NCBI GenBank assembly: GCA_028688995.1
Contig: JAQTXB010000015.1
Location: 1-64,000, forward strand
Origin: Aliarcobacter sp.
GTDB taxonomy: Bacteria > Campylobacterota > Campylobacteria > Campylobacterales > Arcobacteraceae
Direction: 5' to 3'
Length of the DNA stretch: 64,000 nucleotides
Part shown: in pieces, positions 7,856-17,233 of the stretch
Position numbering within the stretch: position 1 is the stretch's first letter
How the letters are laid out: every line of letters begins with the position of its first letter
Program-made: the position numbers and the translations under genes
Notes under the pieces: model-generated
Databases searched by the model: none
What the model was told of the DNA's origin: nothing
What the model saw: only the letters and a program-made list of their open reading frames with translations

Positions 7856-8800
7856 ATGAGTGGGCAGGAAAGAAATATTATTGATCATGAATTTTCAGAT
7901 ATGGAAGTTATTGATAGTAAAAAATCAATAAAACATGATTATAAAAATAAAGATAGAAAAAGAGAAGAACTAGAAAAAAAAGAAGAAGATGGAACAAAAA
8001 AAGTTCAAATTTGGGTTAGAGAAGAGACTTTAGAATATGAAAAAGAGCTAACAAAACTTCAAATTGAACTTTTAAAACTTCAAAATCATGTAAAAGAAGA
8101 AGGTCTAAAAATCTTAATGATTTTTGAGGGTAGGGATGCTGCTGGAAAAGGTGGAACTATTAAAAGAATTACAGAACATCTGAATCCTAGGGGAGCTAGA
8201 GTTGTAGCTTTGGAAAAACCAAGTGATATTGAAAGAACACAATGGTATTTTCAAAGATACACAAAATTTCTTCCAAGTGCAGGAGAGATAGTTCTATTTG
8301 ATAGATCTTGGTACAACAGAGCAGGTGTTGAACCTGTTATGGGATTTTGTACAACAGAAGAGCACCATGAATTTTTAAGAGAAGTTCCTGAATTTGAAAA
8401 AATGCTAGTTAAATCTGGAATTATTTTATTTAAATTTTATTTCTCCGTGTCAAAAAAAGAGCAATTAAAACGATTTAAAAAAAGAGAGATAGATCCTTTA
8501 AAACAGTATAAACTCTCTCCTGTAGATAAAGAATCTCAAAATTTATGGGATAAATATACAATTGCAAAATTTTCTATGTTGATGGCTTCAAATACAGATA
8601 ATGCTCCTTGGACAGTAATTAAAAGTGATGATAAGAAAAAAGCTAGATTAAATTGTATAAGACACATTTTATTAAATCTTGAATATGAAAAAAAATGTGA
8701 AAATAAAAATTTATTTAAAATTGATAAAGATATTTTAATAAGTGGTACTCAAGAGATTGAGAATATGGAACATGATCATAAATTAGCAAAGGTGTATTAA
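7856..8800 (+). CDS. polyphosphate kinase 2 (PPK2), first copy
   Basis: PPK2 enzymes move phosphate between polyphosphate and nucleoside di- or monophosphates. The 314-aa protein has a Walker A at residues 92-100 (GRDAAGKGG), a Walker B/lid segment DRSWYNRAGVEP from about 149, and the KFYFSVSKKEQ strand. About 55 highly charged residues precede the domain. GGAG at proper spacing precedes the ATG, only eight bases after nspC. A second PPK2 follows after one base, so the two are co-translated. The preferred nucleotide cannot be read with confidence. Confidence 0.92.
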   Translation: MSGQERNIIDHEFSDMEVIDSKKSIKHDYKNKDRKREELEKKEEDGTKKVQIWVREETLEYEKELTKLQIELLKLQNHVKEEGLKILMIFEGRDAAGKGGTIKRITEHLNPRGARVVALEKPSDIERTQWYFQRYTKFLPSAGEIVLFDRSWYNRAGVEPVMGFCTTEEHHEFLREVPEFEKMLVKSGIILFKFYFSVSKKEQLKRFKKREIDPLKQYKLSPVDKESQNLWDKYTIAKFSMLMASNTDNAPWTVIKSDDKKKARLNCIRHILLNLEYEKKCENKNLFKIDKDILISGTQEIENMEHDHKLAKVY

Positions 8801-8801
8801 G

Positions 8802-9938
8802 ATGAATTTAGGTGATTTTGAAAGAACAAATTGTAGTGGACTATATATTTCAAAAGAGAGTCATCCTGAATTTGGTAATAAATATATAGCTAGATTTCAA
8901 CATGATAAAAAGAGATATGTAAAAGTTTTAGGTTATTCAAAAAAAGATAATTTGACTAGAAAAGATGCAATTGAATTATTTAAAGATTTTAAAGATTCTA
9001 TTGTTTCAAAAACTGAAGTAAAAGTTGAAGAAAAAATTAAACTAGAGGAAAAAGTATTGTTAACTAAAGATAAAGATAATGAAATTGTTAAAAAGTTACA
9101 AGAAGAAAATGAATTTTTAAAATCAATTTTAGGAAATTATGAAAAATTAAGTCCTCATGTTTTATCAGATGGTATTCAAAAGATTTATGATTTAGAAGCT
9201 TTGAAAAAATATCAAATTGAGTTAATAAAACTTCAAAATTGGCTTGAAAAAGAGAATAAAAGAATGATTATTCTTTTTGAAGGAAGAGATGCTTCTGGAA
9301 AAGGTGGAGCAATTAGAAGAATTACTAGATATATGAATAACAAACACTATAGAGTAGTTGCCCTTGGAAAACCAACAGAAACTCAAAAAAATCAATGGTT
9401 TTTACAAAGATATATTACTCATTTTCCAACAGGTGGAGAGATAGTTTTATTTGATAGATCTTGGTACAATAGAGCTATGGTTGAGCCAATCTTTGGATTT
9501 TGTACACCTGAAGAACATGAAATTTTTATGGAAGATATTGTTAATTTTGAACAAGATTTAGTAAGACAAGGTATGGTTTTAATAAAACTTTATTTCTCTG
9601 TATCAAAAGAAGAACAAAAAAGAAGATTTGAAAGAAGAATTGAAGATCCATTAAGACAATGGAAATTCTCAGAGGTTGATATGCAAGCTCAGGATTTATG
9701 GGACGAATTTTCAGAAAAAAAATATGAAATGTTAAGAAGAACAACTTCAAGATCTGCTCCATGGCACATTGTAAGAAGTGATGATAAACATAAAGCTAGA
9801 CTTGAAGCTATGAAAATAATTTTAAATTCTGTTGATTATGATGGAAGAAATTATTCATTAGATTTTGATGCTAATGAGGAGATAAATATTTCTGTTCAAA
9901 AAGAACTTCTACAAATGAGAAAATCAAAAGATTATTAA
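8802..9938 (+). CDS. PPK2 fused to an integrase-like N-terminal domain
   Basis: This 378-aa protein has a full PPK2 domain in its C-terminal two thirds: Walker A GRDASGKGG at 161-169, DRSWYNRAMVEPIFGF, and KLYFSVSKEEQ. The first 65 residues are unusual for PPK2. GLYISKESHPEFGNKYIARF, then KRYVKVLGYS and DAIELFKDF, follow the same pattern as the arm-binding domain of tyrosine integrases, including the broken one at 2959. A charged coiled-coil linker (about 70-110) joins the parts. It sits one base after the first PPK2. I infer a PPK2 tethered to nucleic acid or a partner; the domain match is by eye. Confidence 0.85.
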   Translation: MNLGDFERTNCSGLYISKESHPEFGNKYIARFQHDKKRYVKVLGYSKKDNLTRKDAIELFKDFKDSIVSKTEVKVEEKIKLEEKVLLTKDKDNEIVKKLQEENEFLKSILGNYEKLSPHVLSDGIQKIYDLEALKKYQIELIKLQNWLEKENKRMIILFEGRDASGKGGAIRRITRYMNNKHYRVVALGKPTETQKNQWFLQRYITHFPTGGEIVLFDRSWYNRAMVEPIFGFCTPEEHEIFMEDIVNFEQDLVRQGMVLIKLYFSVSKEEQKRRFERRIEDPLRQWKFSEVDMQAQDLWDEFSEKKYEMLRRTTSRSAPWHIVRSDDKHKARLEAMKIILNSVDYDGRNYSLDFDANEEINISVQKELLQMRKSKDY

Positions 9939-9955
9939 ATCTTTTGATTTCTTTT
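9921..9955 (+). terminator. terminator at the end of the PPK2 pair
   Basis: AAATCAAAAGAT and ATCTTTTGATTT form a perfect 12-bp stem around a six-base loop. It overlaps the stop codon and is followed by CTTTTAT. Confidence 0.75.
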
Positions 9956-10082
9956 ATAATAAAAAACTATATTAATGACTACAAATTCTCTTTAAAAACT
10001 CTTTAAAAGCCATCTTTTAGTAAAGACTTAGTAAATTTTAGATAAAATCAGCGTTAAAATTATAACAATCGGAGTAAATTTA

Positions 10083-11384
10083 ATGGAATTTAGCGCAAAT
10101 AGAGTTGATGGTGCAAATGCGGTTATAACTGCAACTATCTCAAAAGAAGTAGTAGAATCAAATTTAGACAAAGTAGCAAAACAAGCTGCTAAAACTATGA
10201 ATGTTCAAGGTTTTAGAAAAGGTAAAGTTCCTGTAGCTGTTGTAAAACAAAGATTTGCTGATAAATTAAGAGAAGATGCAGAAGCTGATGCTTTAAGAAA
10301 AATCTTAGATAACTCTTTAAAAGAATTAAATATAGCAAGTGCTGATTTAATTGGTGAGCCAACAATTTCAAAATTTGATAAAAAAGAAGATGGTTCTATT
10401 GATGTAGAAATTTCTGTTGCTTGTAAACCAACAATTGATTTAGGTGATTATAAATCTTTAATTCCAGCTATTGAAGATAAAATAGTAGAAGTAGTAGCAA
10501 TTGATGCTAGATTAGAAGAAATTGCTAAATCTTCAGCTCCTTTAGAAAAATTAGCTAGAAAAAGAGCTGTAAAAGATGGTGACCATGCTGTTATCGACTT
10601 TGAAGGTTTTGTTGATGGTGTTGCATTTGAAGGTGGTAAAGCAGAAAAATATCCATTACAAATAGGTTCAGGTTCATTTATCCCAGGATTTGAAGAACAA
10701 GTTATTGGTATGAAATATGAAGAGCAAAAAGATATCGTTGTAACTTTCCCAACATCTTACCAAGCTAAAAACTTAGCTGGAAAAGAAGCTACATTTAAAG
10801 TAACTTTACATGAAATTCAAGAAAAAGTTGCTGCTGAATTAAATGATGAATTTGCTCAAAGAATGTTACCAGGTGAAGAAAATGTTACAATTGACACTTT
10901 AAGAGAAAAAATTAAAGAGCAAATGAAATCTGAAATCATGAGCAAATATTATAGAGAAGAATTAAAACCTGCATATTTAGAAACTTTAGTTGAGAGAATA
11001 GAATTTGCATTACCAAATTCTGTAGTTGATCAAGAGATTAACTATGCTTTAAATAATAAAGTAAGAACTATGACTGAAGAAGAAATTTCTGTATTAAGAG
11101 AAAATGAGTCAAAAGTTGAAGAAATGAGAAATGAATTAAAAGAAGATGCAGTTAATTCTGTAAAAGCTACATTCATTATTGATGCATTAGCTAAAGCTGA
11201 AAATGTTCAAGTATCTGATCAAGAAGTTATGCAAGTTCTTTATTATGAGGCAATGCAAATGGGACAAAATCCACAAGAAGTTGTAAAACAATATCAAGAA
11301 GCTGGATACCTACCTGCAATTAAAATGTCTATGATTGAAGAGAAAGTTATAACTAAATTATTAGATGAAAAATTAGGAAAATAA
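10083..11384 (+). CDS. tig: trigger factor, ribosome-bound chaperone
   Basis: Trigger factor binds near the ribosome exit tunnel and shields nascent chains. The N-terminal ribosome-binding signature is present ([19 protein letters not shown], about residues 40-58). A central FKBP-type prolyl isomerase domain follows (about 155-245: [25 protein letters not shown]), then the helical C-terminal arms. Length of 433 aa is normal. GGAG lies before the ATG. It heads a tight tig-clpP-def cluster, a common arrangement linking nascent-chain folding, proteolysis and processing. Confidence 0.97.
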   Translation: MEFSANRVDGANAVITATISKEVVESNLDKVAKQAAKTMNVQGFRKGKVPVAVVKQRFADKLREDAEADALRKILDNSLKELNIASADLIGEPTISKFDKKEDGSIDVEISVACKPTIDLGDYKSLIPAIEDKIVEVVAIDARLEEIAKSSAPLEKLARKRAVKDGDHAVIDFEGFVDGVAFEGGKAEKYPLQIGSGSFIPGFEEQVIGMKYEEQKDIVVTFPTSYQAKNLAGKEATFKVTLHEIQEKVAAELNDEFAQRMLPGEENVTIDTLREKIKEQMKSEIMSKYYREELKPAYLETLVERIEFALPNSVVDQEINYALNNKVRTMTEEEISVLRENESKVEEMRNELKEDAVNSVKATFIIDALAKAENVQVSDQEVMQVLYYEAMQMGQNPQEVVKQYQEAGYLPAIKMSMIEEKVITKLLDEKLGK

Positions 11385-11400
11385 TAAAATAGGATTAAAT

Positions 11401-11985
11401 ATGAGTTATATACCATACGTAGTTGAGAAAACAGGAAGAGGGGAGAGAAGTTACGATATTTATTCAAGACTTCTTAAAGATAGAATTATTATGTTAAGTG
11501 GAGAAATAAATGATGCTGTAGCTTCTACAGTTGTTGCACAGTTACTTTTCTTAGAAGCTGAAGATCCAGATAAAGATATCTATTTATATATCAACTCTCC
11601 GGGTGGAGTAATTACAAGTGGTATGTCTATTTATGATACTATGAATTATATCAAACCAGATGTTTGTACTATTTGTATAGGTCAAGCTGCATCTATGGGA
11701 GCGTTTTTATTAAGTTCTGGAACAAAAGGTAAAAGATACTCTTTACCAAATTCTAGAATAATGATTCACCAACCATTAGGTGGAGCTCAAGGGCAAGCAA
11801 CTGATATTCAAATTCAAGCTAAAGAGATTCAAAGAATGAAAGATTCTTTAAATGCTATTATTGCTGAACAAACAGGACAACCTTTAGAAATTATTGAAAA
11901 AGATACAGATAGAGATAATTTTATGAGTGCAGAACAAGCTTGTGCTTATGGTTTAATAGACGAAGTTATAGCTAAGCATAAATAA
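11401..11985 (+). CDS. clpP: ATP-dependent Clp protease proteolytic subunit
   Basis: ClpP forms the tetradecameric serine peptidase chamber used with ClpX/ClpA. The catalytic Ser is residue 98 (GQAASMGAF) and His 123 (MIHQPLGG); the Asp lies in KDTDRDNF near 170. At 194 aa it is full length without a long propeptide. It follows tig by 16 bases. The tmRNA tag seen at 4969-5013 would be among its substrates. Confidence 0.98.
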   Translation: MSYIPYVVEKTGRGERSYDIYSRLLKDRIIMLSGEINDAVASTVVAQLLFLEAEDPDKDIYLYINSPGGVITSGMSIYDTMNYIKPDVCTICIGQAASMGAFLLSSGTKGKRYSLPNSRIMIHQPLGGAQGQATDIQIQAKEIQRMKDSLNAIIAEQTGQPLEIIEKDTDRDNFMSAEQACAYGLIDEVIAKHK

Positions 11986-11996
11986 GAAAGTTGTTA

Positions 11997-12512
11997 ATGA
12001 TTAGAGAAGTTATAACTTATCCAAATAAATTACTTCGATTAAAATCAAAGGATGTGGAGCAATTCGATAATGAATTGCACACTCTTTTAGATGATATGTA
12101 TGATACTATGATGGCACAAAATGGTGTTGGATTAGCAGCAATTCAAATAGCAATTCCTTTAAATGTTTTAATTATAAGTCTACCAAATGAAGAAGATATT
12201 CAAGATAAAGAAGAATTAATAGAAGCAATAAATCCTGTAGTTACTCATAAAGATGGAACTCAAGTATTTACTGAGGGTTGTTTGAGTGTTCCTGGTTTTT
12301 CAGAAGATGTTACACGTGCTCAACATATCATTGTTGAATATTTTGATAGACATGGAAATAAGCAAGTTATGGAGTGTGAAGATTTTCTAGCAGTTGCATG
12401 GCAACATGAAATGGAACATTTAGCAGGTCATCTATTTATTGAAAATTTATCAATAATCAAAAGAAAAAAATTTGAAAAAGAGTGGAAAAAAAAGATAAAA
12501 GATAAAAAATAA
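11997..12512 (+). CDS. def: peptide deformylase
   Basis: This metalloenzyme removes the formyl group from new proteins. All three motifs are visible: GVGLAAIQ, EGCLSVPG (metal Cys) and QHEMEHLAGHLF (HExxH metal site). I chose ATG 11997, which follows AAGAAAG at good spacing, over an in-frame TTG at 11991. The protein is 171 aa. It lies 11 bases after clpP in the same operon. A bidirectional-looking hairpin overlaps its stop. Confidence 0.97.
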   Translation: MIREVITYPNKLLRLKSKDVEQFDNELHTLLDDMYDTMMAQNGVGLAAIQIAIPLNVLIISLPNEEDIQDKEELIEAINPVVTHKDGTQVFTEGCLSVPGFSEDVTRAQHIIVEYFDRHGNKQVMECEDFLAVAWQHEMEHLAGHLFIENLSIIKRKKFEKEWKKKIKDKK

Positions 12513-12523
12513 TTTTTATCTTT
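12498..12523 (+). terminator. terminator after def
   Basis: AAAGATAAAAA and TTTTTATCTTT form an 11-bp perfect stem with a four-base loop over the def stop codon. Being AT-only plus U-rich on both strands, it may serve the convergent gene as well. Confidence 0.55.
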
Positions 12524-12537
12524 AACCTTGATTTTTT

Positions 12538-12918
12538 TTATGCTCCAAATCCTTTTCTTAATACATTAAATATCATTGAAAATAATATACTATTTGCTAA
12601 TATCCAAACTCCCCAAAAAAATCCTTTTTCAAATTTTGTGAAAAAAATATCTTTAAATAATAATGGACAAGATTTAATTGCTAAATAGAAGAAAATAGCA
12701 ATTCCTACATACATTGTGTATTTGTTTTGTGATGCAAATAATATTGTTATAAATGATATAAAAGGTACAAAAACAGTTAACGCAAAAAATTTACCATAAA
12801 TTTTTCTTTTTTTATCTCCATCAAAATATCCAACTGTGTGACCACATTGTGGGCAAACTGTTCCTAATCTTGATAATATTTCATGATTGCACTCAGGGCA
12901 ATTTATAAGTGATGACAT
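12538..12918 (-). CDS. zinc-ribbon membrane protein of unknown function
   Basis: The 126-aa protein begins with a Cys4 zinc ribbon (CPECNHE at residue 8, CPQCGH at 23) followed by about three hydrophobic segments (roughly 42-60, 68-86 and 100-118). It would sit in the inner membrane with the ribbon on the cytoplasmic side. Similar small proteins are widespread but uncharacterised. It is a single gene convergent with def. Confidence 0.6.
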   Translation of the reverse strand: MSSLINCPECNHEILSRLGTVCPQCGHTVGYFDGDKKRKIYGKFFALTVFVPFISFITILFASQNKYTMYVGIAIFFYLAIKSCPLLFKDIFFTKFEKGFFWGVWILANSILFSMIFNVLRKGFGA

Positions 12919-13056
12919 TTTATTTAATTCCTAAATTTTTTGCCAATTATAGCAAGTGAAGTTAAAAAAATGGTTAGTATGGATAAATTGATAACTTATG
13001 TTTTATATAAAAGAAGATAATATATAATTAAATATATTATTAATTGGTTGTAAAAT

Positions 13057-14568
13057 ATGAAGATAATAAAATCAGCTTCCCTTGATACTTTAGATGCAAT
13101 TAGTGTTGATGTGGAATCAACTTTTACCAAAGGCTTACCAACTTTTACAATAGTAGGAATGATAAGTACAAGCATTAGTGAATCAAAAGACAGAGTTAAG
13201 TCAGCACTTCTAACAAATGGTTTTAAATTTCCACCACTAAAAATTACAGTTAATCTCTCACCTTCTGAAATAAATAAAAAAGGAACGCACTTTGACTTGG
13301 CTATTGCTTTACAAATTGCGCTTTTTGAAGAGAAAAATATAGATTTCGAAGATATTTATTTTTTTGGAGAGTTAGCCCTTGATGGAAATATAAAAGATAC
13401 AAGTTCAATTTTTCCAATTATTTTATCCCTTGTAAAACAAAATATAATCAAAAAAGTTTTGGTTTGTGAAGCAAGTGCAGAAAAATTATCAAATATTCCA
13501 AATTTAGAAATATACAAAGTAAAAAATCTAGAAGAAGCAATAACTTTTACTAAATCAAAAAATAAAGAGAACTTTTTATTTGAAAAGAAGATTTTAGAGT
13601 ATAAAACATTAGAGATAAATGATGAAAAGTTTTATTATGAAACAATTTATAAAGATGACTTCTCTGATGTAATTGGTCAAGAAATGGCAAAATATGCAGC
13701 ACTAATTAGTGCTGCTGGAAATCATAATATTATTTTTGAGGGAAGTCCTGGTTGTGGTAAATCTATGATTTCAAAAAGATTACAATATATTATGCCTCCC
13801 ATGAGTTTAGAAGAGATTTTAGAAAAAGCAAAACTTCAAGCTTTGGATTTTAAAGAGGTTGATTTTTCTCCAATTAGAGCTTTTAGGTCGCCCCATCATA
13901 GTTCCACAAAATCTTCAATTTTTGGAGGAGGAAGTATAAATGCAAAGATGGGTGAAATTGCTTTAAGTAACAATGGTATTTTATTTTTTGATGAATTGCC
14001 ACATTTCTCAAAATCAATTTTAGAAGCTTTAAGAGAACCACTTGAAGATAATAAGATTTTAATTTCAAGGGTAAATAGTAAAATCATGTATGAAACAAAA
14101 TTTATTTTTATTGCAGCAATGAATCCATGTCCTTGTGGGAATTTACTCTCAAGTCTAAAAGAGTGCAGATGTAATGTTCTTGAGATTCAAAGATATAAAA
14201 ACCGCTTGAGTGAGCCTTTCTTAGATAGAATTGATTTGTATGTTGTTATGAATGATAGTTTTAGTGATAATAAAAATATTGTAAGTTCAACGGAGCTTCA
14301 TGAAAATGTCATAAAAGCTTTTAAAAAACAAAAAAATAGAAATCAGAGAGAATTAAATGGAAAACTAAATGAAGAAGAGATAAAAAAGTATTGTATTTTA
14401 GATGAAGAATCAAAAGTAATTCTTGAAAAAGCAAGAATAAATTATCAACTCTCATTTAGAAGTATAAACAAAGTTTTAAAAGTTGCAAGAACTATAGCTG
14501 ATTTAAATGATAATGAAATTATTACGAAAAATGATTTATTACAAAGCTTAAATTTTAGAAGAAGATGA
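13057..14568 (+). CDS. comM: ComM/YifB-family Mg-chelatase-like AAA+ ATPase
   Basis: This 503-aa protein has an N-terminal ChlI-type subdomain (SVDVESTFTKGLPTFTIVG), a Mg-chelatase AAA+ core (Walker A EGSPGCGKSM near residue 229, Walker B ILFFDELPHF) and the C-terminal YifB domain (FRSINKVLKVARTIADL). ComM is a hexameric helicase that promotes branch migration during natural transformation. The Cts-like competence genes 1 kb downstream fit that role. A CPCG...C segment around residue 355 is a typical Cys cluster of this family. It has its own TATAAT at about 13023. Confidence 0.92.
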   Translation: MKIIKSASLDTLDAISVDVESTFTKGLPTFTIVGMISTSISESKDRVKSALLTNGFKFPPLKITVNLSPSEINKKGTHFDLAIALQIALFEEKNIDFEDIYFFGELALDGNIKDTSSIFPIILSLVKQNIIKKVLVCEASAEKLSNIPNLEIYKVKNLEEAITFTKSKNKENFLFEKKILEYKTLEINDEKFYYETIYKDDFSDVIGQEMAKYAALISAAGNHNIIFEGSPGCGKSMISKRLQYIMPPMSLEEILEKAKLQALDFKEVDFSPIRAFRSPHHSSTKSSIFGGGSINAKMGEIALSNNGILFFDELPHFSKSILEALREPLEDNKILISRVNSKIMYETKFIFIAAMNPCPCGNLLSSLKECRCNVLEIQRYKNRLSEPFLDRIDLYVVMNDSFSDNKNIVSSTELHENVIKAFKKQKNRNQRELNGKLNEEEIKKYCILDEESKVILEKARINYQLSFRSINKVLKVARTIADLNDNEIITKNDLLQSLNFRRR

Positions 14569-14609
14569 GGCAAAACTTAAACATAGTTTTAAAAAGTGCA
14601 TTTTTATTG

Positions 14610-14615
14610 TATAAT
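14610..14615 (+). promoter_or_regulatory. -10 box for era
   Basis: TATAAT lies 56 bases before the era start. The leader contains a small CGAAG-GAAAA-CTTCG hairpin at about 14635-14649. Confidence 0.5.
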
Positions 14616-14670
14616 GTAAGAAAATTAGATTTTGCGAAGGAAAACTTCGTATTGATTACAAGGGATAAAA

Positions 14671-15555
14671 ATGACAAAATGCGGATATGTATCAGTAGTA
14701 GGAAGACCAAATGCTGGTAAAAGTTCACTTCTAAATTGGTTAGTTGGTGAAAAAATTGCGATGGTTTCACATAAAGCAAATGCTACAAGAAAAAGATCAA
14801 ATATTATTGTAATGCACAATGATGATCAAATAGTATTTATTGATACTCCAGGTATTCATGAAACTGAAAAACTATTAAATCAATTTATGCTTGATGAAGC
14901 ATTAAAAGCAATGGGTGATTGTGATTTAATTCTATTTTTAGCACCAGTTACAGATAAAGTTTCACACTATGAAGACTTTTTAGTAAAAAATAAAAAAGGT
15001 GTAAAACATATCTTATTACTTACAAAAATAGATTTTGTATCAAATGCAGAAGTTTTAGAAAAAATGAAAGAGTATGAAAAATATAGTGATAAATATGAAG
15101 CTATTATTCCTGTTTCTATAAAAAAACAAACAACTCAAGCTGATATTTTAAATGATGTTGTAAAACATCTACCTGTTCATCCATATTTATTTGATCCAGA
15201 AATTATGACAACTGAACATCTAAGAGACCTTTTTAAAGAGTTTATTAGAGAGTCAATTTTTGAAAATATTAGTGATGAAATACCTTATGAAACTGATGTT
15301 ATGATAAATAAAGTTGATGAAAAACCAGGTGTTGATGTTATTAAAGCTACAATAATTGTGCAAAAAGGTACTCAAAAAGGTATGATTATTGGTAAAGATG
15401 CAACAGCAATTAAAAGAATTGGAAAAGACGCAAGACTTAAAATAGAAAAATTAACTGGCAAAAAATGCTATCTTGAACTTTTTGTTTCAATTAAAAAAGG
15501 TTGGACAAAAAACAGACAAGGTCTAAAAGAATTAGGTTATGACGTAACTTTTTAA
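14671..15555 (+). CDS. era: GTPase Era, 30S subunit maturation
   Basis: Era checks late 16S rRNA maturation. The GTPase motifs are G1 GRPNAGKSS (residues 10-18), G3 DTPGIHE and G4 TKID. The C-terminal KH domain (GMIIGKDATAIKRIG, about 232-246) binds the 16S rRNA 3' end. Length of 294 aa is normal. An AAGGGAT site precedes the ATG. Confidence 0.98.
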   Translation: MTKCGYVSVVGRPNAGKSSLLNWLVGEKIAMVSHKANATRKRSNIIVMHNDDQIVFIDTPGIHETEKLLNQFMLDEALKAMGDCDLILFLAPVTDKVSHYEDFLVKNKKGVKHILLLTKIDFVSNAEVLEKMKEYEKYSDKYEAIIPVSIKKQTTQADILNDVVKHLPVHPYLFDPEIMTTEHLRDLFKEFIRESIFENISDEIPYETDVMINKVDEKPGVDVIKATIIVQKGTQKGMIIGKDATAIKRIGKDARLKIEKLTGKKCYLELFVSIKKGWTKNRQGLKELGYDVTF

Positions 15556-15575
15556 AAGAGAATATTTTCTCTTTT
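15554..15575 (+). terminator. possible terminator after era
   Basis: AAAAGAG and CTCTTTT pair around AATATTTT directly after the stop. The U-run is inside the stem, so it is a weak call. Confidence 0.4.
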
Positions 15576-15684
15576 AAACTCACTTATTTAAAATAAAAAA
15601 TAATTTTTAACTTTATTAATAAACTTAAGCAATAATTTTATATACTTTTAAAATAATATAAAAAATTATATAAATTGGATTTAT

Positions 15685-16560
15685 ATGTCAAATTTTGCTC
15701 AAGCTAATGAAATAAAATCTCTATTTATTGATGTTTCTGAAGAAATAGAGAATAAAAATCTAAAAAAATTTATTTTCACTTCACTAAAATTAAAAAACCT
15801 AATTATTAATAAAAATGATTTTGTACATATAAATTTTATATGTGAATTAAATCAGTATCAAATTTTGATTTTTCCAACTCACTATAAAAATGCTATATTT
15901 CAAATATATGAATTGTTTTATTTAGATAAAAAAGACTTAAAAAGTTTTGATTTGTATTTAGCTGAGGATTATTTTTGTTTATATAAGAATGGTAAATTTT
16001 ACTATTATCAAAATATTGAATCAGAGATTTTAATAAATGATTTAATTGAATATATTAATAAAAACTTCTCTTTAAAAATAGATAATTATAAAATCATCAA
16101 TAATACTTATGAAGAAGAGTTAAAAAATGATTATTTTGAAAAAACACTCAATAATAAACTTATAAATTTTAATAGTAAAAATAGTTATGGTTTTGTAATT
16201 TTTCTTTTTTATATTTTGATGCTTATATTATCTTCATGTCTGTTTTTTTTGAATAATCAAATAGATAAAATAGAAATTATTTCAGAAAATAGTTATGATA
16301 AGTTAAAAAATGAGCATCTTTTTATTTCTGTTGCTCCAAAATTTAGTGAGTTAACAGAATTATTAAACAAATATAATTTGAATTTAAAAACTCTTGAATA
16401 TAAAGAAAACAGAGTAAAAATAACTCTTTCAACAGCAATAAAAGCTGATATTTACTCTTTTTTTAATGAATTGAAAACAAATCTGATTTCCCATGATATA
16501 AACTATTTTGAGAATGAAAAGATTTATGAATCGACTATTTATGTTAAATTATCTAAATAA
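15685..16560 (+). CDS. bitopic membrane protein of a Cts/T2SS-like system (GspL/PilN-like layout)
   Basis: This 291-aa protein has about 165 cytoplasmic residues, one membrane segment (about 170-189, SYGFVIFLFYILMLILS onward) and a periplasmic tail of about 100 residues that ends in an alternating alpha/beta pattern (FSELTELLNKYNLNLKTLEY ...). That layout is that of GspL or PilM-PilN inner-membrane platform proteins. It is the first of four overlapping genes ending with a GspE-like ATPase and a GspF-like protein. In Campylobacter jejuni the corresponding cts locus serves DNA uptake. Sequence identity to a named Cts protein is not claimed. Confidence 0.6.
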   Translation: MSNFAQANEIKSLFIDVSEEIENKNLKKFIFTSLKLKNLIINKNDFVHINFICELNQYQILIFPTHYKNAIFQIYELFYLDKKDLKSFDLYLAEDYFCLYKNGKFYYYQNIESEILINDLIEYINKNFSLKIDNYKIINNTYEEELKNDYFEKTLNNKLINFNSKNSYGFVIFLFYILMLILSSCLFFLNNQIDKIEIISENSYDKLKNEHLFISVAPKFSELTELLNKYNLNLKTLEYKENRVKITLSTAIKADIYSFFNELKTNLISHDINYFENEKIYESTIYVKLSK

Positions 16561-17233
16561 TAAATTCACTTCTAGTTCCATAAAAACTAAAATAGAGTTA
16601 TATCTGCTTCCTTTATTACTTCTGTATCTTATCTATTTTATTTTTTCTTACTCAGATAAAGATAGTGTTGATATAAAAGCAAAAATAAAAACTGATGATT
16701 ATTCAAATTTAGAATTTAAAGATTCATTTTTAGATTTATTTTCAAATATTCAAGATTATGCTTCAAAAAATCAAATTATAATATTTAATATAGCAAATAA
16801 TAAAAAGATAGTTTCAATAAAAGCAAAAGCAAATTTGGAAAATATGAAAAGTTTTCTTACAAAAATAGAAAACCTAAACAATTTTACAAATATAAAATCT
16901 TTCATTTTAAATAAACAAGATTTAGAAAACTATTTATTTGAATTACAAATTGATTTAAATAAATTTTATATTAAAAAGATTGTAAAACAAACAGAACCTG
17001 CAGATGTAAAAGTAAATAATGAATTAATAAATAAGGAAAAAACTATCAAGTACAAAATAAATGGAATCATATCGGACTATGCTTTTATAAATGATTCATG
17101 GTTTAAAAAGAGTGAAAAAATTGATGATTTTATTCTTACTAAAATAGAAAGAAATTTTGTGATTTTAGAAAATGAAAATAGTAAAATTATATTAGAGTTA
17201 AATAATGAAGACGATATTAAAAACCTTAATTGA
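16526..17233 (+). CDS. PilO/GspM-like membrane protein with a PilP/GspC-like C-terminal domain
   Basis: After a short cytoplasmic end there is one membrane segment (ELYLLPLLLLYLIYFIF), then a periplasmic part. The last 60 residues (IKYKINGIISDYAFINDSW ... ILENENSKIILEL) show the strand pattern of PilP/GspC homology-region domains, which contact the secretin. So one protein seems to combine alignment-complex functions that are usually split. The start is uncertain: TTG 16508 and ATG 16514, 16526 and 16541 are all in frame; 16526 follows GAAAAG. It overlaps its neighbours at both ends, implying translational coupling. Confidence 0.55.
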   Translation: MNRLFMLNYLNNKFTSSSIKTKIELYLLPLLLLYLIYFIFSYSDKDSVDIKAKIKTDDYSNLEFKDSFLDLFSNIQDYASKNQIIIFNIANNKKIVSIKAKANLENMKSFLTKIENLNNFTNIKSFILNKQDLENYLFELQIDLNKFYIKKIVKQTEPADVKVNNELINKEKTIKYKINGIISDYAFINDSWFKKSEKIDDFILTKIERNFVILENENSKIILELNNEDDIKNLN

